From Nitrospinota bacterium (GTDB lineage Bacteria; Nitrospinota_A; UBA7883; JACRLM01): a DNA stretch of 22,125 nt. Each line of letters starts with the position of its first letter. Position 1 is the stretch's first letter. Made by a program: the position numbers and the translations under genes. This document shows positions 13,389 to 22,063 of this stretch, piece by piece. The stretch lies in assembly GCA_015231995.1 (NCBI GenBank), contig JADGAO010000027.1, positions 1 through 22,125 of the forward strand, written 5' to 3'. The notes under the pieces are model-generated. The model worked only from the letters and a program-made list of their open reading frames with translations, was not told the origin of the DNA and did no database searches.

Positions 13389-14447
13389 ATGATAGCCGAC
13401 GCGCAGATCAAATTTTATAAACCCTCCAATGTCTCCGACACGTCGCAAAACGGCGGACGAATGAGCCCTGACTCCGTCACGGACGGGTTAAAGAACAATG
13501 TATGGCCATCGGTGACAAAAGCGCAAAGGACAGCCGGTGTTACACAATACCGGAAGGTTTTCATCAAGGTTGAAAACAACGCCGATCCGAATGTCACGAA
13601 AAACCAGATAGCCCTAACACCATCGGTGTTCATAGCATTTCAAACACCGGGGCAGGATTGCGTATCAATCTTCCCGGCTACGCAGAACGACACGCAGGCG
13701 GATATTACCGGGGCGGAATCGCTTTACGGAACGGGGCTTCTTAACGCCGGGGTTGGGAGCGGAGCCACGCAAATAGTTGTGGGCACGGAAGGCACGGCGT
13801 TTAACCATTTCCGTAACGGGATGACTATCCGCATTCACAACATGTCCAGCCCCGATGACGCTACGGGAATCGTCTCGGAAATAACGCTGGCCACCTCCAA
13901 CGCCGTATCGTGGAACGGCGACGTGGCCACACTCACGCTTTCGGCCCCGCTTGCGCAGTCCTGGCTGGCGGAGGAAACACGGAGCATAAATGGCGTTCCA
14001 ACGCTGGTTAAAACCCGTGTTTGCGGCGTCATTAGACCGGCCGATATCCAGGCTGTTTATGATTCAACTGGGATATCCTCGGCTGGAGGGACATTCACTT
14101 TCAACGCCACAAACCTTCTTGTGGATCACACAGGCGGCATAGAACAGGCGTGGACACTCCAATTCACCTCGCCGACGCAATACGACGTCATCGGCGACAC
14201 GTTGGGGAATATTGACTGGGGGAATATCACCAGCGACAAAATCCTGATGAACCCGGACTTTCCGGGAAACCCCTATTTTACGTTGCTGGCGGCGGGGTTT
14301 GGTGGGACATGGCAGATCGGCGACACGATCACGTTCACCACGCATCCATCGGCGTATCCGGTTTGGGAAAAACGGGTGGTTCCCGCCGCCTGCGCGGCGC
14401 TGTCCAGCGATGAGGTCATCATCGAAATGGAAATCGAAAGTGACTGA
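13389..14447 (+). CDS. tail-tip structural protein (unknown role)
   Basis: This 352-residue protein has a clear ribosome site AGGAGA before ATG 13389. It begins MIADAQIKFYKPSNVSDTSQ, continues with NGGRMSPDS and VFIKVENNADPNVTKNQIALTP, and has repeated beta-rich stretches. I recall this start pattern (M-I-x-x-x-x-I-K-F-Y, then G-G, then K-x-x-N) from phage structural proteins located near tail tips. Two similar modules with GATGIVSEITLATS and NIDWGNITSDKI suggest a multi-domain beta protein. It probably belongs to the tail tip or baseplate. Confidence 0.65.
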   Translation: MIADAQIKFYKPSNVSDTSQNGGRMSPDSVTDGLKNNVWPSVTKAQRTAGVTQYRKVFIKVENNADPNVTKNQIALTPSVFIAFQTPGQDCVSIFPATQNDTQADITGAESLYGTGLLNAGVGSGATQIVVGTEGTAFNHFRNGMTIRIHNMSSPDDATGIVSEITLATSNAVSWNGDVATLTLSAPLAQSWLAEETRSINGVPTLVKTRVCGVIRPADIQAVYDSTGISSAGGTFTFNATNLLVDHTGGIEQAWTLQFTSPTQYDVIGDTLGNIDWGNITSDKILMNPDFPGNPYFTLLAAGFGGTWQIGDTITFTTHPSAYPVWEKRVVPAACAALSSDEVIIEMEIESD

Positions 14448-15315
14448 CCGGATAACAGCCAGCTCAAGCGCCGAATTCGCCTCCGCCAAGGCGAAGGAAC
14501 TGTCAACAAGATACACGTTCGCGCTGGAGGCGGACGCGAGCGGCAAAGAGTCTCTACGCCCATTTATCGCCAGCGAAGTTAACGGCGCCAGGACTACAAC
14601 CAATGGAATTGCGCTTGTCCGCTTATACGCGGCCGTTCCAGCGCAGGTTTATGTGGTTGGGTCTTATGCGTTGGACGGGCTGGTTTCCCCCTCTGGCCAG
14701 CGAGTGGACGAAATTTACGAGGTTGTTGGATTTTCCGGCTCGAAGTCCGTTGCGCTGTCCAAAGGTTACGGCGTCGCCAGCGATGTTCAAGTCATCCGTT
14801 CCACCCTCTTTTTTAATAAAAGTGGACAGGCGACCTCTGTTCCCTCGCATTCCGGCCGTGGCCTTTTCGAGGCGGGCGAGGAGGTGTACGGGGCGCTGGT
14901 TGTGCGTTATACGGCGCCCTACTCGCTTTACCGGATCGAATACGGAGTCCCGGCTGACGCGCTTGACAAGGTTTTTGACCAGGGAATCCCCTTTGCGGAT
15001 ATCCTCCTGCCGCCGATTACCGCACTGGCTTTCGCTGACGGCGGATATGTGGCCACAACGGGCGTCACACGGCGAATCGGTAGCAGTAGCGCTGGAGTCA
15101 CCAACAAGGAATGCGGACAGGAAAACGAGATAGAGCGCAAGACAAAGCGAATTCGGACGTATCACAAGGATGACGAGACAGGGGAGATAGACCAAAGCGT
15201 TTACACCGACCAGGACGTGCTATATGAAATCATCTCCCGTTGTTCCATTAGCGGCGAGAAACGCACGAAAAGGTTCAACATAAAACTGGAAAATAACCAG
15301 GTGGTGTTGCAATGA
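14440..15315 (+). CDS. tail-tip protein (unknown)
   Basis: This is a 291-residue protein from GTG 14440, which overlaps the previous gene by 8 bases. The open frame extends further left to 14299, but only inside the upstream gene, so GTG 14440 is preferred. The body is beta-rich: RYTFALEADASGKESLRPF, AQVYVVGSYALDGLVSPSG and EVVGFSGSKSVALSKGYG. The C-terminus is charged and ends RFNIKLENNQVVLQ. No family is recognised. Context says tail tip. Confidence 0.65.
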   Translation: MTDRITASSSAEFASAKAKELSTRYTFALEADASGKESLRPFIASEVNGARTTTNGIALVRLYAAVPAQVYVVGSYALDGLVSPSGQRVDEIYEVVGFSGSKSVALSKGYGVASDVQVIRSTLFFNKSGQATSVPSHSGRGLFEAGEEVYGALVVRYTAPYSLYRIEYGVPADALDKVFDQGIPFADILLPPITALAFADGGYVATTGVTRRIGSSSAGVTNKECGQENEIERKTKRIRTYHKDDETGEIDQSVYTDQDVLYEIISRCSISGEKRTKRFNIKLENNQVVLQ

Positions 15316-16673
15316 CCGGGGCTTTGGTCTCCAGCCCGTTTGGGATAGTGGTTAACGTGAATTACGGCGGGTGCTGTGGCAAAACCGCCCTGAAGCAGAA
15401 AAGGCTCAAGCCAGACCATGTGTATGACGTTGTCCCCATATCATGGGGCGGTGGACATGGACTAGATTTAGCAAACCCAAACAAGCGGCTTTCCAAAGCT
15501 TATATAGCAGGCATCTCAAATGGCATTCGGTACACCATTGTTAAAAGGTTCTCGGACGGCTTTGTCGAACTCTACACGTCAGGGTACGCACAAGTAAAAG
15601 TTCTATATGACGATGGAACCACTTTCAGGTGGGAAAACCCAGCGTTTGCAGACGCCATATACACTCCTTTTGCGGCCTTGGCGGGAGTGGAAGAGTACGG
15701 CATATGCCAAATGAATTATAACGTGACGGCGTGGACTCGTAACAGGCTTACGGGTATTGGTTCCGCCGTTCATGAGCTTAGTATGCCTTTGGTAACTGCA
15801 TACACCCCACCTCATTCAATTCACATAGATCATACTAATCCCGTCGGAGAACATTTTGTTTTTAACGTTAGCAAGACGGGTGGTTATAGAGGGTACACAA
15901 GAGGTGTTTCCATTTCTATTGACGACGACGTTTACACTTTTGGAGTGACTGCTGTTACGGTTTCGGATTTATGGACGCAAGCTCACACCATACAAGATTG
16001 GGTTACCTCAGGCGTTGTGGGTGGTGTCATTACGGACACACCGGGAATCATTACAGGATACAACGGAGGATCAGGTGATTCGATACCTTCTGGCGCTACA
16101 ACTATTGCCTTTGGGGGGTATAACTGGGTTGGGCCGCCTTTTGCCACTGGAAGTTCTTTCTCCCAACATAGAATCAAAGCATGGTTTTGGGGCAATCCCA
16201 ATCCTACGTTGAGCCACGGGCCGGTTTACAACTATAAATATAATTGGAATACCCATGCCGAGACCATCTTGCCACTAGGCCCACTGAATTTTTGTTTTTC
16301 TCCTAGAGGAGAAGTCGCTGTCGCTTCCACCCGGTTTGCCGGGAGTCTCACCACCGCATATAAAACAAAAAAAGTGGGTTTTAAGGTGGTGGACGGAGTC
16401 ACCACCTCTGAAAAATGGTCTAAACACATTTACTGCCTGGTGGGGGGACAATTTACTGGGACTTACCCTAATATTACGCAGACAAGTTTTTCCAACGCCT
16501 TGTGGGAATTTAATACCGACACACTGAGCTGGACGTACTTGTGTGAGGTCTCGCATAATGTCGCGTCGCCCTACCATTGCCTCCTTATTGGCGACGGCAA
16601 CTGCTTGATGGCTATCATTCAGAATGAAGCTAGAACGGCATCGGATTGTATCGTCATAACCACCCCCACTTAA
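15312..16673 (+). CDS. AT-richer unknown protein, likely exposed tail component
   Basis: This 453-residue protein overlaps the previous stop (ATGA 15312-15315). The sequence is rich in Gly, Thr, Tyr, Trp and Asn, with many aromatic beta motifs (ISWGGGHGLDLANPNKR, YGICQMNYNVTAWTRN, HRIKAWFWGNPNPTLSHGP). No known domain is recognised. Its DNA is less GC-rich than neighbours: 27 G/C in 60 at both 15481-15540 and 15901-15960, against 40 in 60 at 11581-11640 in the tape measure gene. This suggests a recently exchanged, host-interacting part such as a receptor-binding protein; that role is inference. It is followed by a 44-base gap with no visible feature. Confidence 0.65.
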   Translation: MTGALVSSPFGIVVNVNYGGCCGKTALKQKRLKPDHVYDVVPISWGGGHGLDLANPNKRLSKAYIAGISNGIRYTIVKRFSDGFVELYTSGYAQVKVLYDDGTTFRWENPAFADAIYTPFAALAGVEEYGICQMNYNVTAWTRNRLTGIGSAVHELSMPLVTAYTPPHSIHIDHTNPVGEHFVFNVSKTGGYRGYTRGVSISIDDDVYTFGVTAVTVSDLWTQAHTIQDWVTSGVVGGVITDTPGIITGYNGGSGDSIPSGATTIAFGGYNWVGPPFATGSSFSQHRIKAWFWGNPNPTLSHGPVYNYKYNWNTHAETILPLGPLNFCFSPRGEVAVASTRFAGSLTTAYKTKKVGFKVVDGVTTSEKWSKHIYCLVGGQFTGTYPNITQTSFSNALWEFNTDTLSWTYLCEVSHNVASPYHCLLIGDGNCLMAIIQNEARTASDCIVITTPT

Positions 16674-16717
16674 GCATGAAAATACGACTTCTTTACTACA
16701 TTTAAAGGAAAACACCT

Positions 16718-17947
16718 ATGGCATATAAAAGCAAGTATCTTCAATCCCACGCTAACAGGGCGGCGTTCCTGACGGCGTTATGGCAACAGTTTACCGACAT
16801 GGGCTGGACGTTACATGACAACATGGATGGTTCCAGCTATCGCATTTATTCCACGACAGGAAAAAACGCTGACAGGTTTCCCAACTACTTCAAGATAGAC
16901 TTTTCCACCGCAAACACGGTAGCGGTCACTGCGTATCTTCACTGGAACGCCACAACCCACGCTGGAACGGCGGGTTCAAGCGCCACCGTCACCAGCGTCA
17001 CCACTCAGGAGTCTACATTTTATAGCTTCATGTATGGAGACTTGGGCTTTCTGCTACTTGGAACCAAGCTTGTCACCACCTACTACACGATGCTACTCGG
17101 CGTTCTGTCCAACAAAAGATGGACGACGGAAACCACGATCACGGCAGGCATAGCCAGCGGTTCTAACGTATCTGTGCCTGTGACCAGCTCCGCCGGATTC
17201 CTGGTGGGCAAGTCCTACCAGATCGTTAGCAATAACGGTGAAGGGCGGGATTGGGTTACTGTGGGTTCTATCCCCGATGGGACACACCTAGTCATAAACA
17301 CCATTTCGAGAACCTACACATCCGGATCCAAGATAGGCAACTTGCCGGAAATCTTTTTTGTGGCGAACGCTACTGGCGTATGCCAAAGCGCCATGCAGAA
17401 CGACGTGGTAGGCACAGCGTCAGCGACGGCAAATACAACAGCCCTGTACCCGCCGCTTATCAACATGCACACGTTCCTCAACTATGATTGGCGCGGAGAT
17501 CAGCAACATGTTTTGGCTCCTGTATTTGTGGCGGAAACGACATCCACCAAAGAGTCCCTGCTTGGATACATGGATACCGAGCTGATGCTATGCCCCACGG
17601 GATCACCCCCGGTTACAATCAGCCCCGAAGACGTGTACTGCATAACGCCGCGGGATGCTGGAACGTCAACTGGAACCAACTCCACCACCACTCTCAATGA
17701 CGCTGGCAAAGCGTGGGCAACCAACGCCTACGCCAACAAGTACCTGGTCATCACAGGCGGCTCGGGGGCCGGACAGACGCGGAAAATAGCAAGCAACACG
17801 GCGACCGCCATCACGATTAACACCGCGTGGACGACGACCCCGGATGCTACATCCACGTACACCATATGCGACTCTGCTTACCGTATCATCGGCTCCATAT
17901 CTCAAGTCCAGACCAACTGGGCGTATTGCGCGAAGGAAGATATTTAA
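16718..17947 (+). CDS. virion protein with C-terminal 'KAWATNAYANKYLVITGGSGAG' type module
   Basis: This 409-residue protein has a good ribosome site (AAAGGA) before ATG 16718. It starts KSKYLQSHANRAAFLTALWQQFTDMGW, which resembles phage tail-region proteins that act on a long oligomer. The body has two long Ser/Thr-rich beta modules. Residues from about 310 (AGTSTGTNSTTTLNDAGKAW, then KYLVITGGSGAGQTRKIASN, then TINTAWTTTPDATSTYTI) form a repeatable module seen in many phage structural proteins, often near fibres or spikes. It probably lies on the tail tip or fibre. The stop overlaps the next start (TAATG). Confidence 0.6.
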   Translation: MAYKSKYLQSHANRAAFLTALWQQFTDMGWTLHDNMDGSSYRIYSTTGKNADRFPNYFKIDFSTANTVAVTAYLHWNATTHAGTAGSSATVTSVTTQESTFYSFMYGDLGFLLLGTKLVTTYYTMLLGVLSNKRWTTETTITAGIASGSNVSVPVTSSAGFLVGKSYQIVSNNGEGRDWVTVGSIPDGTHLVINTISRTYTSGSKIGNLPEIFFVANATGVCQSAMQNDVVGTASATANTTALYPPLINMHTFLNYDWRGDQQHVLAPVFVAETTSTKESLLGYMDTELMLCPTGSPPVTISPEDVYCITPRDAGTSTGTNSTTTLNDAGKAWATNAYANKYLVITGGSGAGQTRKIASNTATAITINTAWTTTPDATSTYTICDSAYRIIGSISQVQTNWAYCAKEDI

Positions 17948-18171
17948 TGGCTTCGTTTAACGCAGTCGTGCAGGCATTAGACGTGAGTCTGGCTGGGGCT
18001 ACGGTATCCGTTCCCCGGAGCACGGCGACGGGGTTTGATGGCGCGTTTCTTAGCGCGGCGGATGTAATCGGCGCGGCTAAAAATTCCCATCACCCTTTCG
18101 TGTCGTCAGGCGGCAACACAACACCTTCGGGCCACGTGGCCATAAGGGTGGGGTTATTTGGAAGAATATAA
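17947..18171 (+). CDS. small unknown tail-region protein
   Basis: This 74-residue protein starts at ATG 17947, overlapping the previous stop by one base (TAATG). The frame is open further left but only inside the preceding gene. It reads MASFNAVVQALDVSLAGATV, then SVPRSTATGFDG and a C-terminal VAIRVGLFGRI. No transmembrane helix or clear fold is visible. Its position in the tail-tip series and one-base coupling suggest it is co-expressed with structural genes. Function unknown. Confidence 0.6.
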   Translation: MASFNAVVQALDVSLAGATVSVPRSTATGFDGAFLSAADVIGAAKNSHHPFVSSGGNTTPSGHVAIRVGLFGRI

Positions 18172-18180
18172 GGAGGAAAC

Positions 18181-18840
18181 ATGAACAGGTTTTTACTAGC
18201 GTTATTGGCATTTGTGGTTTTATCGGCGTCTCCGGCTTTCCCATCCACCACGGCGGTCATCCCGTGGGAAGGCGCCGTGAAGTTACTTGACTTGCAAACA
18301 GGCAAAGCGGCCATCGAGGACATTACGGTCAAACTGTTTACGAGCAACACAGCGCCTCAGCGATACCAGACCGCTTCGGATTACACTGTGATGACGGGTC
18401 AGGGCTACGTTGACAAAACCATAACCGCTGTGACATGGAGTTCCGCCGTTGTCAAAGGCTCGACTTTGTGGGTGGGCACCACTGCGAAATCTTCGGGCGA
18501 CATCGTGCGCCCAACTAACGCCAATGACAACGGGCATTACTACCAATGCACTACGGCGGGGACTACGGCAGGATCGGAACCCACATGGCCCACAGGGTCG
18601 GGATCAACGGTAAACGATGGTTCTGTGGTTTGGACAGAACAGGGAAACAACGGGGCAAAGGCCACGTATCCCCAGCTATCATGGGTGTTCACTGCTGGCG
18701 GCCCCACCACTATATACGGCGTCCTATACATAGGAGCCACTAGCGGTGTTCTGTACAAGGTCGAGCGGTGGAACACGGGTATAACCGTCGAATTTGCGAA
18801 TGATGAAATTAGACTCAACCCGATTTTAGAACTCCGGTAG
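18181..18840 (+). CDS. virion-type protein carrying an N-terminal signal peptide
   Basis: This 219-residue protein has a strong ribosome site (GGAGG, 4 bases before ATG 18181). The N-terminus, MNRFLLALLAFVVLSASPA, is a textbook Sec signal: a positive residue, a hydrophobic core of about 13 residues and small residues at the likely cleavage point. The rest is beta-rich with SGDIVRPTNANDNGHYYQCTT, EPTWPTGSG and SVVWTEQGNN, the pattern of phage proteins with repeated surface modules. A secretion signal is unexpected in a phage tail component. It could be periplasmic or secreted, or a domesticated signal may be required for host-surface delivery. Confidence 0.7.
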   Translation: MNRFLLALLAFVVLSASPAFPSTTAVIPWEGAVKLLDLQTGKAAIEDITVKLFTSNTAPQRYQTASDYTVMTGQGYVDKTITAVTWSSAVVKGSTLWVGTTAKSSGDIVRPTNANDNGHYYQCTTAGTTAGSEPTWPTGSGSTVNDGSVVWTEQGNNGAKATYPQLSWVFTAGGPTTIYGVLYIGATSGVLYKVERWNTGITVEFANDEIRLNPILELR

Positions 18841-20864
18841 TGTCCGTCTTCACCGGGGTCATACTATCGTATGTCCCCTACGAATCTACCGTCACCACAG
18901 TAGTGGGGGATGGCTCTGTCATCCTCGATGGCGGAGCTACACCCCAAAGCCCTGTTACTGTCCAAGGCGGCGGAGATGTCATTGTTGGCGGCGATTCGCC
19001 AGCGACATCTCCTTATACGGTGGACGGTTCCGGGACGGTAGATATAGGAGGAGATTCGCCAGCGTTCGTTCCCAAGGTTGTGGATGGCGCAGGCGAGGTA
19101 ATTGTTGACGGGGCTTCCACTACGGCATCAAAAACCATTACTACAGTGGATGGGGCTGGAACCGTCGAAAGTGGAGGCGTAAGCGTTCCCTCCATCCCTT
19201 ATGAGATGGATGGCGCGGGGGACGTGACGGTGGGCGGGGATAGCGCCGCTGGCGGGTCAACCCGCGTGACTGTTGATGGCGCTGGCTCCCTCGATGTGGA
19301 AGGAATATCCGATCACACTTTCCGTCGGCGATTTTACGCCAGGGGATTTCTCCGCCAGCCGTGCCCAATGAATCCATCCGTCACACTGAGGCAAAGCTGG
19401 CGGGTCGGCGGGTTTGCAAACTCGGCTCTGACCCAGCTTTTTTCCATGTCCGCAGGTAGCTCCCTTGCCCAGCCATACTCGGCAAAAACAAGAGCCGCGC
19501 TACGGCAATCATACGGCTTTACGACCAAGGCCAAATCGGCTCTCGTGCAAGTGTGGGAGATTGCCGCAAACAATCACGCAAGGGCAACGTTATCGCAACC
19601 CTACGCCATGCCAGCCGGAGCATGTTTGGCGCAGAGATCCGCGATAAACCACGCAGTGAACGGGCGATTAAAGGCGTCTTGGGGTTTCTCTGAACCGGTC
19701 AGCAAAGCATTGCGCCAGCCATACAGCATAAACACCCGCGCCCGATCGAGGGCGACGCTTCGGCAGGGTTATTCGCTTGAGGCTCCACAGACCATCAACA
19801 TCACGGGTAATCCTTCGATCACCTTCAAAGGCCGACTTGTCCCCGTTCTGTCCGCCTCGATATCGAGAGACTCCGGATCGTACGCATGGACGGCCTCCAT
19901 TGCCGTGGGCAAACCAGGCGATTACGCGCAGATGAAACAGGATGAAGAATTCACGTTCAACCTTTATGGCGAGACCTTCAATTTGATCGTGGATAACAAA
20001 CGGAAGGATAGGTTATCTCCCGAAACAATCTCGATGATTATTTCCGGAATAAGTCCCTGCGCCAAACATGCGGCGCCCCGCGCATTGCCAGTCACCAAAA
20101 CGTGGGGCGCGGTGATGGCGAAGGACGCCGCCGAAGAAGCGTTGGGTGAAGCCATTGATTGGCAGATAGTGGATTGGATGATCCCAGCAGGCAAGCTTGC
20201 AGTTACCGACTCGTCTCCAATGGCCGTTGCGCAAATGATAGCGGCGGCCGCTGGCGGGATAATTCAATCGAACCCGGACGGTTCACTCACTGCCCGATAC
20301 AAATATCCTGTAAGCGTTCCTGCGTGGAATACAACTGCGCCGGATTGTGCGTTGACCGATGACCTGGATATTATCGGGTCGGCGGAACTTTATCCTGCCA
20401 GCGAGAACATCAACCGTCTTACCATCGGAGACTTTGGGATAAACGGTTCTTTAAGCTCCGACAAAATGGAATATGAAGCAGACGAAAGTGGGCATTCCGG
20501 CGCGCTCCGGGTTTACCCTTCGCCGTGGAGAAGCTCATTTATCGTTGTGCATACAGGAGACTCTGGAGTTGGGTTAGCGCTCATCGGTGAAGTTGCGCGG
20601 ACGATCGAAAAAGAAGTTGTGGAATTTCGGGCAGGGGCAGGGAACACGAGATATCCGGTTTTTTCGATCGTGTCGAGCCGTTGGGTTCATGCTTCTTTGG
20701 GGCAAATGTCTTTTGTTCTCGATGACACAGGGCTTTCAGCGGAGAGCCAGGGAAACCATTCTGGATATGGACTGGCGGAGATCACCTACAAGACGAGGTC
20801 ATTTGACTGGCGCGTCTCTAACAACAGGGATGAAAGCACACAGTTTCTTATGGTGGAAATATAA
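18840..20864 (+). CDS. tail-tip hub protein with two repeat regions
   Basis: This 674-residue protein starts at GTG 18840, overlapping the previous stop by one base (TAGTG). Residues about 22-160 hold seven repeats of 20-22 residues, each V-D-G-(A/S)-G then a V.V.GG.S block. Residues about 170-315 hold about ten shorter repeats with an (A)-x-L-R-Q-x-Y-S pattern (ALRQSYGF, SLAQPYSA, ALRQPYSI, ATLRQGYSL). The C-terminal half (about 316-674) looks like a gpP/hub-type baseplate protein of transposable phages: ITFKGRLVPVLSASISRDSG, YGETFNLIVDNKRKDRLS, AEEALGEAIDWQIVDW. I recall the same ALRQPY-type repeats in hub proteins of D3112-like phages. It probably forms the tail tip through which DNA passes. 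Confidence 0.75.
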   Translation: MSVFTGVILSYVPYESTVTTVVGDGSVILDGGATPQSPVTVQGGGDVIVGGDSPATSPYTVDGSGTVDIGGDSPAFVPKVVDGAGEVIVDGASTTASKTITTVDGAGTVESGGVSVPSIPYEMDGAGDVTVGGDSAAGGSTRVTVDGAGSLDVEGISDHTFRRRFYARGFLRQPCPMNPSVTLRQSWRVGGFANSALTQLFSMSAGSSLAQPYSAKTRAALRQSYGFTTKAKSALVQVWEIAANNHARATLSQPYAMPAGACLAQRSAINHAVNGRLKASWGFSEPVSKALRQPYSINTRARSRATLRQGYSLEAPQTINITGNPSITFKGRLVPVLSASISRDSGSYAWTASIAVGKPGDYAQMKQDEEFTFNLYGETFNLIVDNKRKDRLSPETISMIISGISPCAKHAAPRALPVTKTWGAVMAKDAAEEALGEAIDWQIVDWMIPAGKLAVTDSSPMAVAQMIAAAAGGIIQSNPDGSLTARYKYPVSVPAWNTTAPDCALTDDLDIIGSAELYPASENINRLTIGDFGINGSLSSDKMEYEADESGHSGALRVYPSPWRSSFIVVHTGDSGVGLALIGEVARTIEKEVVEFRAGAGNTRYPVFSIVSSRWVHASLGQMSFVLDDTGLSAESQGNHSGYGLAEITYKTRSFDWRVSNNRDESTQFLMVEI

Positions 20865-21388
20865 TGCCGGAACAGATCACCGCATCGCTGGTAATCGCGT
20901 TTGGTTTAAGCGGATCGCCGGGGAATCCGGCCAACGCCAACAGAACCCTTTCTATAGAACTTGATTCCCGCGCGGAAGGGTACAACAAAGGTAAGTCATC
21001 ATTCGCGCCGGGGGAATACGCTTACTTCCTGGTGTTTGCCAGCCAAGGACTAAGCGTGGATGTTGTGGCGTCTGCGGGGCAGGTATCGTTCGTGGGCAAC
21101 GTGGTTATTGAAAAAACGGAAACAGTGACTTTCGCGGGATCGAATATGGCCACATTGAGCGCTCCGCCCCAGAACATAAAATCTGTTTCGTGGATGGGAA
21201 ATAACCTTGGAGGTGTCTCTTTGGGCACTGATAAAGTGACGCTGACAGCTTCTGGTGGCGGCGCGGGAAAAATCGGCGTGGCCGAAATAACGTATTCGGC
21301 GGTGGCTAAGGTCTATGGATTGGGGAGTCCTGTCAAAGTGTCCGGCCACGATAACTTTACGATAGCCGTATTGGCCACTGGCGCATGA
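20864..21388 (+). CDS. tail-tip protein (unknown)
   Basis: This 174-residue protein overlaps the hub stop by one base (TAATG). It starts PEQITASLVIAFGLSGSPGN and includes GKSSFAPGEYAYFLVFASQG, then repeated short beta strands ending FTIAVLATGA. The pattern SVSWMGNNLGGVSLGTDKVTLTA suggests a small beta-sandwich. No family name is certain. It belongs to the tail-tip series by position and coupling. Confidence 0.65.
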   Translation: MPEQITASLVIAFGLSGSPGNPANANRTLSIELDSRAEGYNKGKSSFAPGEYAYFLVFASQGLSVDVVASAGQVSFVGNVVIEKTETVTFAGSNMATLSAPPQNIKSVSWMGNNLGGVSLGTDKVTLTASGGGAGKIGVAEITYSAVAKVYGLGSPVKVSGHDNFTIAVLATGA

Positions 21389-21681
21389 CTTCAATAACGG
21401 TTGTAAGAGGGGATGGAGACCGGCGCGGAGCCGATATCATGGACTCCCTTATTACTTCAACGGCGGTGGCTTTGGCGCGTGGGCGGAACGAGTTGGATGG
21501 CCGCAGTGGCCTTCAGGAAGTGGACTTAACCATACATTTCCGTGTGGGATTGCGTGACGGGCAATTAATCGAGGTGAGTGACAGTTTAATGGGGGATGTT
21601 TGGCGTGGAATAATAAGCTCCGTCGAACACCGTTTTGATGGGCGACAGGCCTTAACGCTTTTGAGAGTCGAACGTCAATGA
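21385..21681 (+). CDS. small tail-tip protein (unknown)
   Basis: This 98-residue protein overlaps the previous stop (ATGA 21385-21388). It reads TSITVVRGDGDRRGADIMDSLITS, then ARGRNELDGRSGLQEVDLTIHF, then VWRGIISSVEHRF, ending LLRVERQ. The pattern resembles short baseplate/tail-hub accessory proteins with RxELD and WxGII segments that sit beside hub proteins. No certain family. Confidence 0.65.
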   Translation: MTSITVVRGDGDRRGADIMDSLITSTAVALARGRNELDGRSGLQEVDLTIHFRVGLRDGQLIEVSDSLMGDVWRGIISSVEHRFDGRQALTLLRVERQ

Positions 21682-21893
21682 GTTTGCTAGAAAACACCCG
21701 GCAGAAAATCACCAGAAAAGGCGAAAGTTTTGGGATCATTCAGACGATAACGAATGGACAGGTAGGAGTGGCCACCGATCGCGGATTGGAATACTATCCG
21801 GCTCCGGTCGGCGTATTTTTAGGCGACAGAGTGACTATAGCAGAAGGTCGTGTGATTAAGGGTGGAACTGGGAACCGCATCTACTATGTATAG
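21678..21893 (+). CDS. small terminal tail-tip protein (unknown)
   Basis: This 71-residue protein overlaps the previous stop (ATGA 21678-21681). The sequence SFGIIQTITNGQVGVATDRG, then GVFLGDRVTIAEGRVIKGG, is a compact OB-like beta protein, as found for small baseplate or tail-spike base proteins. It is the last gene of the series: its TAG at 21891-21893 is followed at once by a hairpin. No certain family. Confidence 0.65.
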   Translation: MSLLENTRQKITRKGESFGIIQTITNGQVGVATDRGLEYYPAPVGVFLGDRVTIAEGRVIKGGTGNRIYYV

Positions 21894-21894
21894 G

Positions 21895-21936
21895 CCGTTT
21901 AAGGATGAATTAAACGGTGTCAAAAGGGGGTTTTTT
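21895..21936 (+). terminator. end-of-operon hairpin
   Basis: CCGTTTAA (21895-21902) pairs with TTAAACGG (21910-21917) over a 7-base loop, directly after the last tail gene. A T6 run occurs at 21931-21936, but 13 bases after the stem, so it is not a textbook terminator. Position favours a transcription end for the late operon. Confidence 0.45.
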
Positions 21937-22014
21937 GAAGTGGGAGTCATGCTGGGTGGAACGGTTGAAATTTTGGTATCGAAGCGAAAGATGAGCGAAA
22001 GTTTACGTTATGGC

Positions 22015-22023
22015 TTATCCACA
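22015..22023 (+). promoter_or_regulatory. single DnaA-box-like TTATCCACA
   Basis: TTATCCACA matches the consensus DnaA box exactly. Only one copy is present, so it does not define an origin. It may be incidental. Confidence 0.3.
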
Positions 22024-22027
22024 ATTG

Positions 22028-22063
22028 CAAATCAAGTGTCCAAAAGTTACAAATCAAGTGTCC
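22028..22063. repeat. tandem copies of CAAATCAAGTGTCC at a 22-base period
   Basis: CAAATCAAGTGTCC occurs at 22028-22041 and 22050-22063. The spacer between copies is AAAAGTTA. Tandem end sites of about 22 bases are typical of Mu transposase sites and IS21 multiple terminal repeats. No third copy is visible before the window ends. Confidence 0.6.

Noticed and set aside
22028..22063. CRISPR array
   Set aside because: There are only two 14-base copies with an 8-base spacer, far shorter than CRISPR repeats and spacers.
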